Origin: Bacillota bacterium
Lineage (GTDB): Bacteria > Bacillota > Clostridia > Oscillospirales > Acutalibacteraceae
Direction: 5' to 3'
Length of the DNA stretch: 7,886 bases
NCBI GenBank assembly: GCA_023391275.1
Contig: JAEWBE010000015.1
Location: 1-7,886 of the forward strand
Under the pieces are notes generated by a model. It was not told the origin of the DNA. It searched no databases and saw only the letters and a list, made by a program, of their open reading frames with translations. The translations under genes and the position numbers were made by a program. Positions 1 to 6,368 of this stretch are shown here, in pieces; the first letter of the stretch is position 1; each line of letters starts with the position of its first letter.

Positions 1-1047
1 ATGCATGAAATGGAACTGCCGAAAAGCCTGCTGGCCATTGCGAGAGCGGGGGCGGGCGTAAATAATATTCCGCTTGATAAATGCAGCGAGCAGGGTATTG
101 TGGTTTTCAATACCCCGGGGGCAAATGCGAATGCCGTAAAAGAGCTTGTCCTTGCCGGGCTGCTGCTCACCTCACGCAAAGTGGTTCCCGCGATTGAATG
201 GGCAAAAACTTTAAAAGGCAAGGGCGACGAAGTCGGCAAGCTGGTGGAAAAGGGCAAGGGCGCTTTTGTCGGCCCGGAAATCAGCGGTAAAACCCTCGGC
301 GTCATCGGGCTTGGCGCAATCGGCATCCTTGTGGCCAACGCCGCAAAAAGTCTTGGCATGGAGGTTTACGGTTACGACCCGTACCTTTCCGTAGACGCGG
401 CGTGGGGACTTTCCCGTTCCATTAAACATGCGCGCACACTTGACCAGGTTTATGCGGCCAGCGATTATATCACCGTTCACGTTCCGCTTACTCCGGACAC
501 AAAAAATATGATCAACGCGGAATCCATTGCGAAGATGAAGGACGAAGTCCGAATTCTGAACTTCGCACGCGGCGACCTTGTCAATTCCGCCGATATTATC
601 AGCGCACTGAGCTCCGGCAAAATTTCGGCCTATGCGACCGACTTTCCGAGCGACGAGGTAATCGGCGTGGAGGGTGTCCTCGCCATCCCTCATCTGGGCG
701 CGTCCACTCCGGAATCGGAAGATAACTGCGCACGCATGGCCGCTGCCGAACTGATTGAGTACCTCGAAAACGGCAATATTAAAAATTCTGTAAATCTTCC
801 CGCGGTCGCTATGCCGCGCGACGGTTCTTCCACCCGAATCTGCATTATTCACCGCAATGTTCCGAACACCATCAGCCTTCTTTCCGGCGCGCTTGCTGAA
901 GAAGGGATTAACATTGAAAACATGCAGAGCAAATCAAAAAAAGATTACGCTTATACCATTCTGGATGTAACAGGGGATGTGCATAGTTCCGCAGCAGAAC
1001 ACATTGAAAGGCTGCCGGAAATTATCAAAGCAAGAATCATTCAATAA
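1..1047 (+). CDS. serA: D-3-phosphoglycerate dehydrogenase, 5' end cut by window
   Basis: Oxidises 3-phosphoglycerate to 3-phosphohydroxypyruvate with NAD+, the first step of serine synthesis, in the cytosol. The visible 348 residues hold the rest of the catalytic domain, a Rossmann NAD-binding fold with GLGAIG at 103-108 followed by an acidic residue after the next strand (YGYDPY, D126), the catalytic arginine in NFARGD (R190), the acidic partner in DFPSDE (about E219) and the catalytic histidine in IPHLGAST (H231). Residues about 278-348 form a C-terminal ACT domain, the usual serine-sensing module of this family, so feedback inhibition is likely but not shown. Family members of this type are about 385-390 residues, so about 40 N-terminal residues are missing. 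The ATG at base 1 is probably an internal Met and not the true start. The reading frame is intact. It ends at a hairpin terminator and converges on nagA. Other 2-hydroxyacid dehydrogenases are possible, but the ACT tail argues for SerA. Confidence 0.93.
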   Translation: MHEMELPKSLLAIARAGAGVNNIPLDKCSEQGIVVFNTPGANANAVKELVLAGLLLTSRKVVPAIEWAKTLKGKGDEVGKLVEKGKGAFVGPEISGKTLGVIGLGAIGILVANAAKSLGMEVYGYDPYLSVDAAWGLSRSIKHARTLDQVYAASDYITVHVPLTPDTKNMINAESIAKMKDEVRILNFARGDLVNSADIISALSSGKISAYATDFPSDEVIGVEGVLAIPHLGASTPESEDNCARMAAAELIEYLENGNIKNSVNLPAVAMPRDGSSTRICIIHRNVPNTISLLSGALAEEGINIENMQSKSKKDYAYTILDVTGDVHSSAAEHIERLPEIIKARIIQ

Positions 1048-1102
1048 ATTAAAGATTTACAATAACCCGTGCTGGCGGCGGTTTTCGCAGCTGCGCACAA
1101 TT

Positions 1103-1145
1103 AAGGGGATACGATCTTGAGAATTTCAAGACCGTATCCTCTTTT
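1103..1145 (+). terminator. Rho-independent terminator after serA, possibly bidirectional
   Basis: An 18-base inverted repeat (1103-1120 against 1126-1143) encloses the five-base loop GAATT. It has one G-T wobble and one mismatch, and its core arms read GGATACG and CGTATCC. A short T run follows at 1142-1145. It lies between the convergent ends of serA and nagA. The T run fits + strand termination best. On the other strand the bases after the hairpin are only TTAATT, so it would be a weaker stop for nagA. Confidence 0.8.
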
Positions 1146-1168
1146 CAGTTCCTCTTTGCTATACATGA

Positions 1169-2305
1169 TTATCTGTTATCGACTTTCGCCTTTCCGCGGA
1201 CAAAAACCATCTTGATATTCCAGCCGGAATCCAGAACGACCAGATCGGCGTATTTTCCCACTTTAATACTCCCGATTCGGTCCTCCATATGAATTTCTCT
1301 TGCGGGATTAATCGTAGCGGATTTGATTATCTGACGGAACGGCACGCCCCATTCAATCAAATTTTTAACTTCCTGATGCAAATTAGTGGTCGAGCCAGCG
1401 ATAGTCCCGTCTTCCAGCCTTGCCTGCCCATTCTTCACATATACAGTCTGACCGCCCAGCGTATAGGTTCCGTCCGGTTCCCCGGCGGCGCGCATGGCAT
1501 CGCTTACAATGATGCTGCGGTTTTCACCGAGCATTGCAAACGTGACGCGCAGTACGGCCGGATTGATGTGAAATCCGTCGCAGATTACTTCCGCCCGAAC
1601 ACGCTCATCATCGAACACGGCGCCGACCACACCCGGCTGGCGGTGACTCAGGCCCTGCATGGCATTATAAAGATGGGTAACATGGGTTACTCCCAAATTA
1701 AAAGCATGTTTTGCGCAATCGTAATCGGCTTCGGTATGCGCGATAGACACCGTACAAAGCTGAGAGGCTTTTTGAATAAATTCGTCCGCCCCGTCACACT
1801 CCGGCGCAAGATCAACAATCTTGACGATTCCGCCGCATTGATCATAAAACTTCTTAAACTCGGCATAATCCGGATTTTTCACATACTCCGCCGCCTGAGC
1901 GCCCTTTCTATGAGTGGAAATATACGGGCCTTCCATATTAACGCCGGCAATTGACGCTCCCTCGGGCGGATGATCCATGCATTCTTTGACCACTGCCAGT
2001 GCTTTGGAAATCTCATCATGGGCCACCGTCATGGTGGTAGGGCAGAATGAAGTAACGCCTTTGGTCACCAGATGAGCGCACATCTTCGCAAGGCCTTCCG
2101 GGTCCGCGTCAGAGGTATCCGCACCGACACACGCATGGATATGCACATCGACAAAACCGGGTACTATGGTGCATCCGGTAAGATCAATCGATTCCTCGCC
2201 GGAAAGTTCCGGCGCAATGTCAATGATTTTATCGCCTTTTATCGCAAGGTCAGCTTCTATGGGGTTAAAACTATCATCAATAATCGTTGCATTTTTTAAA
2301 ATCAT
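1169..2305 (-). CDS. nagA: N-acetylglucosamine-6-phosphate deacetylase
   Basis: Removes acetate from N-acetylglucosamine 6-phosphate to give glucosamine 6-phosphate, a cytosolic step in amino-sugar use and cell-wall recycling. It is an amidohydrolase-fold enzyme of 378 residues, the usual length. Visible motifs, numbered from the chosen start, are the metal-site HxH in DVHIHA (H55, H57), the metal ligand Glu in NMEGPYIS (E125), His in IAHTEAD (H190), His in THLYNAM (H211), HRQPG, DGFHI, and the catalytic Asp in VSDAM (D269). The N- and C-terminal segments form the small beta domain, ending in KYADLVVLD. I chose the ATG at 2305 because AAGAGGG lies 8 bases upstream. The in-frame ATG at 2350 has no such site and falls at the expected transcription start of the promoter at 2357-2385. 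No nagB, sugar transporter or regulator gene adjoins it here, so it appears to be a single-gene unit. The stop is at 1169-1171. Confidence 0.95.
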   Translation of the reverse strand: MILKNATIIDDSFNPIEADLAIKGDKIIDIAPELSGEESIDLTGCTIVPGFVDVHIHACVGADTSDADPEGLAKMCAHLVTKGVTSFCPTTMTVAHDEISKALAVVKECMDHPPEGASIAGVNMEGPYISTHRKGAQAAEYVKNPDYAEFKKFYDQCGGIVKIVDLAPECDGADEFIQKASQLCTVSIAHTEADYDCAKHAFNLGVTHVTHLYNAMQGLSHRQPGVVGAVFDDERVRAEVICDGFHINPAVLRVTFAMLGENRSIIVSDAMRAAGEPDGTYTLGGQTVYVKNGQARLEDGTIAGSTTNLHQEVKNLIEWGVPFRQIIKSATINPAREIHMEDRIGSIKVGKYADLVVLDSGWNIKMVFVRGKAKVDNR

Positions 2306-2356
2306 ATTATGGACCCTCTTTATTTCAGATTTATTAAAAATTTTATCCATGTTTTC

Positions 2357-2385
2357 ATTATAATCGGAAAATATCTTTTATTCAA
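2357..2385 (-). promoter_or_regulatory. Promoter of nagA (sigma-A type)
   Basis: On the minus strand, TTGAAT (2385-2380) and a perfect TATAAT (2362-2357) are separated by 17 bases. Transcription would begin near 2350, giving a leader of about 45 bases with AAGAGGG before the ATG at 2305. No clear operator palindrome for a GntR-family NagR repressor was recognised around it. Confidence 0.72.
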
Positions 2386-2428
2386 GCTTCAAAAATTATT
2401 TTCCTTATCCGTAAAGTTTTTACAGCAC

Positions 2429-2463
2429 AAAAAGAGCCGCCGCAAAAGCGGCAGCCCCTTTTT
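2429..2463 (-). terminator. Rho-independent terminator of the secreted repeat protein gene
   Basis: On the minus strand, a GC-rich hairpin pairs GCTGCCGC with GCGGCGGC around a TTTT loop. The stem reaches about 15 base pairs when the flanking A and T runs are included, with three G-T wobbles. TTTTTGT follows directly. It starts about 40 bases after the stop codon at 2502 and lies before the nagA promoter, so the two genes are separate transcription units. The flanking A run means it could also stop + strand transcripts. Confidence 0.92.
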
Positions 2464-2501
2464 GTAATTTATGCTAAGATGATTTCAATCCTCTGAACAG
2501 A

Positions 2502-4526
2502 CTATTTAACGGTTACTACACAGAGCTTTTTAGCAGTTTGTCCAGGAACAGAAACATAAATTCCCGCCTGCTGGCCCTTAAGCCCGACGGCCGTAACTTT
2601 GTAATAAAAATCATTGCCGGTATGAGCCACAAGCGCTACTGCAAGCACGCCGGAAGTTCCGGGTGTAAAATTGACTGCTGTTGCGCCCGGCGCGGTGATT
2701 TTAAACTGATAACCGGCCCCTTTGGCAAGGCTAAAATCAGAATTGGTGTCGGACTGAATGGCAATCGGTGTTGTGCCACCCGCAGCACCCACCGTTATTA
2801 CACAGACCTTTTGCGCGGGCTGACCGGCAACCGACATATAAAATCCCGCCTGCTGACCCGGCTGGCCGATAGCAGTGACTTTATAATAGGAATCATTTCC
2901 GGACTTGCTGACAAGCTGGGTCTGAAATACGCCTGAGCTGCCCGGATTGAAACTGGTGGCACCGGTAATTTTGAAGGTATAGCTCGCACCCTTCTTTATG
3001 GAAAAATCGGAACTGGTGTCGGACTTCATGACAACCGGCGTATTCTGCGCAGCAGTAACCGTTATCACACAAACCTTTTGTGCGGGCTGACCGGCAACCG
3101 ACATATAGAAGCCTGCCTGCTGACCCGGCTGACCGATGGCCGTAACTTTGTAATAGGATTCATTCCCGGACTTGCTGACAAGCTGGGTCTGAAACACGCC
3201 TGCACTGCCGGGGTTAAAGCTGGTGGCACCAGTGATTTTAAACGTGTAGCTGGAACCCTGCTTTATCGAGAAGTCTGAATTGGTGTCGGACTTCATTATA
3301 ACACCCGTTGGCTCTGTCACAGTAACGCTTCCTACTTTTACATCAAAGTCTTCATTGCCTGAGTCCGGAAATGTCACAGACAGTGAAGTGCTGCTTTTGG
3401 GCTCGCCCACGGCAGTAACCTGACAGTAATAATTGAGTCCGTCCTTTTTTATCAGCTGTACGGAAAGAACTCCTGCGGTATCCGCCACAAACTGAGGTTC
3501 GCCGCCGCCCATAATAGTGAATTTATAAGTATAGGACGAACCCTGCGCAAGGGTAATGTTTTTCGACGTATCCGACTTAACCGCCGGAGGATTGTCATAA
3601 TTGATCAATACCGGGAAAGATGCGGTTTCTCCGTTAGAAGTTACTTCCACCAAGGAATCCCCTTCATCCCCCGCAGCATCCATGCGGTATTCATATCCGC
3701 CGGCAACTTTACCCAAAAGCTCCACGGAAACCAGATCGTTATATGTATTAACTTCCGGCGCTGTGGAAGAATTGGTATAAGCTATAAAACGATATGAATC
3801 AAACACGTTGCAAACATAAGTGGAGGTGGTATCCAACCGAAGGTTTTTATTGGAACCAATGGTTACCGTACAAAGCAGATCCGGAATATAGTCGGAGCTC
3901 CCCATGTAGAGCTTCCCGGTTTGTCCCTCGCTGCCAAGCGCATATACAAGGTAATAATAATCATTATTGTCATAATCAATATCCAGCAGTTTCGTTTCCA
4001 AGCTGGATTCCTGATCATCCGTTACCAGCACAGGAAGTGAATAGTGATCCAGATTATCACTTTCATAATGAATTTTGATTACACGGCTGCTCCCCTTGGG
4101 CAGGGAAAAATCCTTCGTCGTATCGGTGGATATGGTATAACCCCGATCTGCCCCGGTATCTTCCACCGTTATCTTCCGGGATACCGTCGTATCGTCGGAA
4201 GCTGTGAATGTTACGGTGGCATCCCCGGTTGCCCAAGCCGTTAAGGAAAACTCATAATACCCCGGATTTTCATTATCTTTTTGCAAATTCACTGAAAGAA
4301 CGTTTTCATCGCTCGAACTCGCTGCCAGTGTCAGCGCGGGATCGCTGACCTCTAACTCGAAATAGTGGATGCTCTTTAACTCTACTGTTTCTACCGCATC
4401 AAAACCATCCGTAAAACTAATGGCCGACTGCCCCGTTTCCGCAGCAAAGGCCACTGTGCTCCCAAAAGAAGTAATGATGAGAGACAGCGCCAAGATAATG
4501 CTCCATACATGAATGCTTTTTCTCAT
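2502..4526 (-). CDS. Secreted protein made of tandem beta-rich repeats, function unknown
   Basis: 674 residues. The N-terminus is a clear Sec signal peptide: basic MRK, a hydrophobic stretch at about 8-24, then VAFAAE with likely cleavage after residue 28 or 29. The rest is an array of about seven repeats of roughly 80-95 residues: divergent units at about 35-121, 132-224 and 229-308, then clear ones at 316-404, 409-490, 498-579 and 588-673. The shared pattern is SDTxSDFS, GxSYTFKIT, PGxxGV, YYKVTAxG, GQQAGxYxSV and KxCVxTV, with alternating hydrophobics typical of Ig-like beta sandwiches. I recall similar repeats in secreted clostridial proteins but cannot name the family. No catalytic domain, LPxTG, SLH or choline-binding unit, or C-terminal membrane segment is seen; the protein stops at the end of the last repeat. 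It could be an exported adhesin, a carbohydrate-binding protein or a matrix protein. The start is supported by AAAGGA 8 bases upstream (4535-4540). It is probably monocistronic, with its own promoter and terminator. Confidence 0.85.
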   Translation of the reverse strand: MRKSIHVWSIILALSLIITSFGSTVAFAAETGQSAISFTDGFDAVETVELKSIHYFELEVSDPALTLAASSSDENVLSVNLQKDNENPGYYEFSLTAWATGDATVTFTASDDTTVSRKITVEDTGADRGYTISTDTTKDFSLPKGSSRVIKIHYESDNLDHYSLPVLVTDDQESSLETKLLDIDYDNNDYYYLVYALGSEGQTGKLYMGSSDYIPDLLCTVTIGSNKNLRLDTTSTYVCNVFDSYRFIAYTNSSTAPEVNTYNDLVSVELLGKVAGGYEYRMDAAGDEGDSLVEVTSNGETASFPVLINYDNPPAVKSDTSKNITLAQGSSYTYKFTIMGGGEPQFVADTAGVLSVQLIKKDGLNYYCQVTAVGEPKSSTSLSVTFPDSGNEDFDVKVGSVTVTEPTGVIMKSDTNSDFSIKQGSSYTFKITGATSFNPGSAGVFQTQLVSKSGNESYYKVTAIGQPGQQAGFYMSVAGQPAQKVCVITVTAAQNTPVVMKSDTSSDFSIKKGASYTFKITGATSFNPGSSGVFQTQLVSKSGNDSYYKVTAIGQPGQQAGFYMSVAGQPAQKVCVITVGAAGGTTPIAIQSDTNSDFSLAKGAGYQFKITAPGATAVNFTPGTSGVLAVALVAHTGNDFYYKVTAVGLKGQQAGIYVSVPGQTAKKLCVVTVK
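2505..3581 (-). repeat. Four tandem coding repeats of about 260-270 bases
   Basis: Units at 3315-3581, 3057-3302, 2790-3035 and 2505-2765 encode the four recognisable C-terminal repeats of the secreted protein, joined by linkers of a few codons. The two middle units differ at 6 of 82 residues but at about 34 of about 234 bases by hand count. The outer two are more diverged, and the unit at 3315-3581 keeps mainly the SDT, GSSYT and VTAVG signatures. Confidence 0.88.
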
Positions 4527-4582
4527 GGTTCCAATCCTTTCTCTGATAAATAAATATTGCTGTTTTTTCCTGCTTATCCATG

Positions 4583-4611
4583 ATTGTACAGATTATGCAT
4601 TTATAAATCAA
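4583..4611 (-). promoter_or_regulatory. Probable promoter of the secreted repeat protein gene
   Basis: On the minus strand, TTGATT (4611-4606) and TACAAT (4588-4583) are 17 bases apart, matching sigma-A consensus at 4 and 5 of 6 positions. The A+T-rich DNA upstream could act as an UP element. Transcription would start near 4576, leaving a leader of about 50 bases with AAAGGA before the ATG at 4526. A perfect TATAAT at 4726-4721 has no matching -35 box and is less likely. Confidence 0.55.
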
Positions 4612-4827
4612 TATCATAAAAGAATATTGCTGAATTTTAATTATTATGGAGAATTATGTTATTATTATTTCCAGTATTATCGCGAATTTTTGGAATTTTT
4701 TGATAATAGCAAATTGTCTGATTATAAAAATTTCTATGGATAAATAAATCATTTTTATTAGAAAAATTAAGCAATTTTTTTGTTATTTATATGTAACCGA
4801 CTGTACGCCGGAGGATAGGCGGCATAT
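4612..4827. other. A+T-rich intergenic stretch, no supported gene
   Basis: This stretch is far richer in A+T than either neighbour. It separates the ribosomal operon terminators from the promoter of the secreted protein gene. It contains A and T tracts, a perfect A+T hairpin AAAAATT/AATTTTT (4762-4779), and one copy of the 10-base direct repeat AATATTGCTG (4623-4632; the other is at 4553-4562, exactly 70 bases away). Short open frames here are low-complexity and lack ribosome binding sites. I see no RNA gene or mobile element. Confidence 0.6.
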
Positions 4828-4859
4828 AAAAAAAGAACCGCCGCCGAAGCGACAGTTCT
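4828..4859 (-). terminator. Second (distal) rho-independent terminator of the ribosomal operon
   Basis: On the minus strand, an 11-base-pair stem (AGAACTGTCGC with GCGGCGGTTCT, two G-T wobbles) is capped by the extra-stable C(TTCG)G tetraloop and followed by seven Ts (4834-4828). It lies about 110 bases beyond the rplQ stop, downstream of the first terminator, and looks like a back-up stop. Confidence 0.92.
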
Positions 4860-4863
4860 GTTT

Positions 4864-4903
4864 AGCCCCAAAATATAGGTTCATAAACCTGTATTTTTGG
4901 GCT
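4864..4903. repeat. Inverted repeat between the two operon terminators
   Basis: Arms of 18 bases (4864-4881 and 4886-4903) surround the four-base loop CATA. In the + reading they match at 16 of 18 positions, and one of the two exceptions is a G-T wobble on one strand. No T run follows on either strand, so it is not a standard terminator. It could be an RNA stability element or a remnant of an older repeat. Confidence 0.7.
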
Positions 4904-4920
4904 GCATAAATTCCGAACGC

Positions 4921-4948
4921 AAAAAGAGGCAGCCAAACGGCTGCCTCT
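4921..4948 (-). terminator. First rho-independent terminator after rplQ
   Basis: On the minus strand, a perfect 10-base-pair stem (AGAGGCAGCC with GGCTGCCTCT) has the loop GTTT and is followed by TTTTTG. It begins 17 bases after the rplQ stop codon and ends the alpha operon. The A run before the stem makes it partly bidirectional. Confidence 0.95.
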
Positions 4949-4965
4949 CAAAGTAAAATAACTTA

Positions 4966-5307
4966 TCAGATCAGTTCAATGATTGCCATCTCGGCAGCAT
5001 CGCCGCGGCGAGGGCCAAGCTTGCTGATGCGTGTATAACCGCCGTTACGGTCGGCATACTTCGGAGCAATCTCATTAAACAACTTGTTGACAACATCTTC
5101 CTTTGTAACAAAGGCAAGAACAAGGCGTTTGTTGTGCAGATTGTTTTCCTTCGCAATCGTTATCATTTTCTCGGTCAGGGAGCGAACCTCCTTGGCACGA
5201 GTAACTGTGGTTTCGATTTTACCGTTTTCTAACAGAAAAGTTACCAATGCTCTCAGCATGGCGGTTCTGTTATCAGTTGCTCTTCCGAGTTTTCTGGTTC
5301 CTGGCAT
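4966..5307 (-). CDS. rplQ: 50S ribosomal protein L17
   Basis: Structural protein of the large ribosomal subunit, near the peptide exit tunnel on the solvent side. The 113 residues match the short bacterial form in full, from the hallmark start MPGTRKLGR and NRTAMLRAL, through TTVTRAKEVR and the basic mid-part, to GGYTRISKLGPRRGDAAEMA and the terminal IIELI. The start has AAAGGAG 10 bases upstream. It is the last gene of the operon, beginning 37 bases after rpoA, and is followed by tandem terminators. A hairpin straddling the rpoA stop codon lies just before its ribosome binding site, so coupling to rpoA translation is conceivable. No oddity in the protein. Confidence 0.98.
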   Translation of the reverse strand: MPGTRKLGRATDNRTAMLRALVTFLLENGKIETTVTRAKEVRSLTEKMITIAKENNLHNKRLVLAFVTKEDVVNKLFNEIAPKYADRNGGYTRISKLGPRRGDAAEMAIIELI

Positions 5308-5334
5308 CGAAATATCACTCCTTTACCTTAGGTT

Positions 5335-5364
5335 TGCGCAAAGATTATTCATCATCCTTGCGCA
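5335..5364 (-). promoter_or_regulatory. Hairpin across the rpoA stop codon, before rplQ
   Basis: On the minus strand, TGCGCAAGGAT (5364-5354) pairs with ATCTTTGCGCA (5345-5335) over 11 base pairs with one G-T wobble and an 8-base loop. The loop and the 3' arm share the rpoA stop codon. No T run follows, so it is not a terminator. AACCTAAGGTAAAGGAG and the rplQ start come next. It may affect RNA stability, processing or translational coupling; the role is inferred. Confidence 0.55.
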
Positions 5365-6298
5365 GATTGAAGCCGAGAGAGGCCATCTTCCAGACAACCT
5401 CCTCAAGGGATTTACGTCCAAGGTTGCGAACCTTCATCATATCCTCTTCGGATTTATTGATCAGATCTTCAACCGTATTGATTCCGGCGCGCTTCAGGCA
5501 GTTGAAGGAGCGAACCGAAAGGTCAAGCTCTTCAATTGTCATTTCAAGAACTTTTTCCTTGCCCTTGTCATCCTTTTCGACCATGATCTCGGTGCTGCTG
5601 CCCTTGTCGGACAAATCAACAAAAAGATTCAGATGCTCGGCAAGAACCTTTGCGGCAAGAGAAACGGCCTCCTGAGCGCCAATAATTCCGTTGGTCCAGA
5701 CTTCAAGCGTAAGCTTATCAAAGTCAATGCTCTGGCCTACGCGGGTCGGCTCAACATTATAATTCACCTTATAAACAGGCGTGTAGATGGAATCAACAGG
5801 AAGCTCGCCAATGACGTTCGTGTTCATGTTCTGCTTGTTTCTTTCGGCAGGAACATATCCACGGCCCTTATCCAGGGTTAATTCCATATACAGTTTTGCT
5901 CCGTCTCCCAAAGTTGCGATGTGCATTTCGGGATTAAGGATTTCGACCTCGCTGTCGCACTTGATAGAGTCGGCCGTTACCTCACACGGCCCTTCCGCAG
6001 AGATTTCCACGGTTTTCGGCCCGTCACAATGGAGCTTCGCGGTCAATCCCTTGATATTAAGCACTATCTCGGTGACATCCTCTTTTACTCCGGGAACGGT
6101 GGAAAATTCATGAAGAACACCGTCTATCTTAATCGACGTGACTGCGACCCCTTGAAGCGATGACAGTAACACACGCCTCAGACTGTTGCCCAAGGTTGTG
6201 CCAAACCCGCGTTCAAGCGGTTCTACAATGAACTTGCCATAGGTTCCATCGTTGGATAAAACTTCTGTTTCTATTTTTGGCTTCTCAAACTCGATCAT
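5345..6298 (-). CDS. rpoA: DNA-directed RNA polymerase alpha subunit
   Basis: Alpha dimer scaffold for assembly of RNA polymerase; its C-terminal domain contacts promoter UP elements and activators. 317 residues, a normal length. The N-terminal assembly and dimerisation domain spans about 1-230, with the hallmark LERGFGTTLGNSLRRVLL near 28-45 and KGRGYVPAE near 145. An acidic and lysine-rich linker (EKDDKGKEK) follows, then the C-terminal domain from about 255, with LSVRSFNCLKRAGI and VRNLGRKSLEEV. The arginine, asparagine, cysteine and lysine of VRSxNCLK correspond to the E. coli DNA-contacting set around R265, so UP-element binding should be kept. The start has AGGAGG about 8 bases upstream. 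The 70-base gap to rpsD is the longest in the operon and holds a candidate internal promoter. No anomaly in the sequence. Confidence 0.99.
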   Translation of the reverse strand: MIEFEKPKIETEVLSNDGTYGKFIVEPLERGFGTTLGNSLRRVLLSSLQGVAVTSIKIDGVLHEFSTVPGVKEDVTEIVLNIKGLTAKLHCDGPKTVEISAEGPCEVTADSIKCDSEVEILNPEMHIATLGDGAKLYMELTLDKGRGYVPAERNKQNMNTNVIGELPVDSIYTPVYKVNYNVEPTRVGQSIDFDKLTLEVWTNGIIGAQEAVSLAAKVLAEHLNLFVDLSDKGSSTEIMVEKDDKGKEKVLEMTIEELDLSVRSFNCLKRAGINTVEDLINKSEEDMMKVRNLGRKSLEEVVWKMASLGFNLRKDDE

Positions 6299-6328
6299 TA
6301 GCGACCCTCCTAGACATATAGCGGATTA

Positions 6329-6359
6329 ATTATCTGCCATGATGCTTTTATGCTGTCAA
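6329..6359 (-). promoter_or_regulatory. Possible internal promoter before rpoA
   Basis: In the 70-base rpsD-rpoA gap, the minus strand has a perfect TTGACA (6359-6354) and GATAAT (6334-6329), 5 of 6 matches. The spacer is 19 bases, longer than ideal, so activity could be weak. It would give rpoA and rplQ extra transcription independent of the upstream ribosomal genes. The leader would be about 25 bases and would include the AGGAGG of rpoA. Confidence 0.35.
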
Positions 6360-6368
6360 ATAACGGCA

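Noticed and set aside
640..720. Unusual DFPSDE in place of the common DVFxxEP around the acidic catalytic residue of SerA
   Set aside because: This form is, to my knowledge, normal in clostridial-type phosphoglycerate dehydrogenases, and the Arg and His of the catalytic set are present. It is not evidence of a changed activity.
211..852. 213-codon minus strand frame opposite serA
   Set aside because: It is antisense to the intact catalytic and NAD-binding regions of serA, with no ribosome binding site or recognisable domain.
1062..1102. GC-rich GCTGGCG...CGCAGC pairing before the serA terminator
   Set aside because: The possible stem is only about 6 base pairs with a bulge, with no T run. 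It is too weak to call beside the strong hairpin at 1103-1143.
2790..3302. Regular repeated DNA that might suggest a CRISPR array or mobile element
   Set aside because: The units are about 267 bases apart, lie within a continuous reading frame and translate to matching protein repeats. There are no short identical repeats with unique spacers.
4513..4743. 76-codon + strand frame rich in Tyr, Phe and Asn
   Set aside because: It overlaps the start and signal peptide of the secreted protein gene on the other strand and has no ribosome binding site. Its composition is simply that of A+T-rich DNA.
4646..4747. 33-codon hydrophobic open frame on the + strand beginning MENYVIIISS
   Set aside because: It lies in A+T-rich low-complexity DNA where Ile, Phe and Asn codons are expected. 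It has no Shine-Dalgarno sequence and reads toward the ribosomal operon terminators. A toxin-like small peptide cannot be excluded, but nothing supports it.
5084..5881. 265-codon + strand frame opposite rplQ and rpoA
   Set aside because: It is the antisense shadow of two certain, highly conserved genes. The product resembles nothing recognisable.
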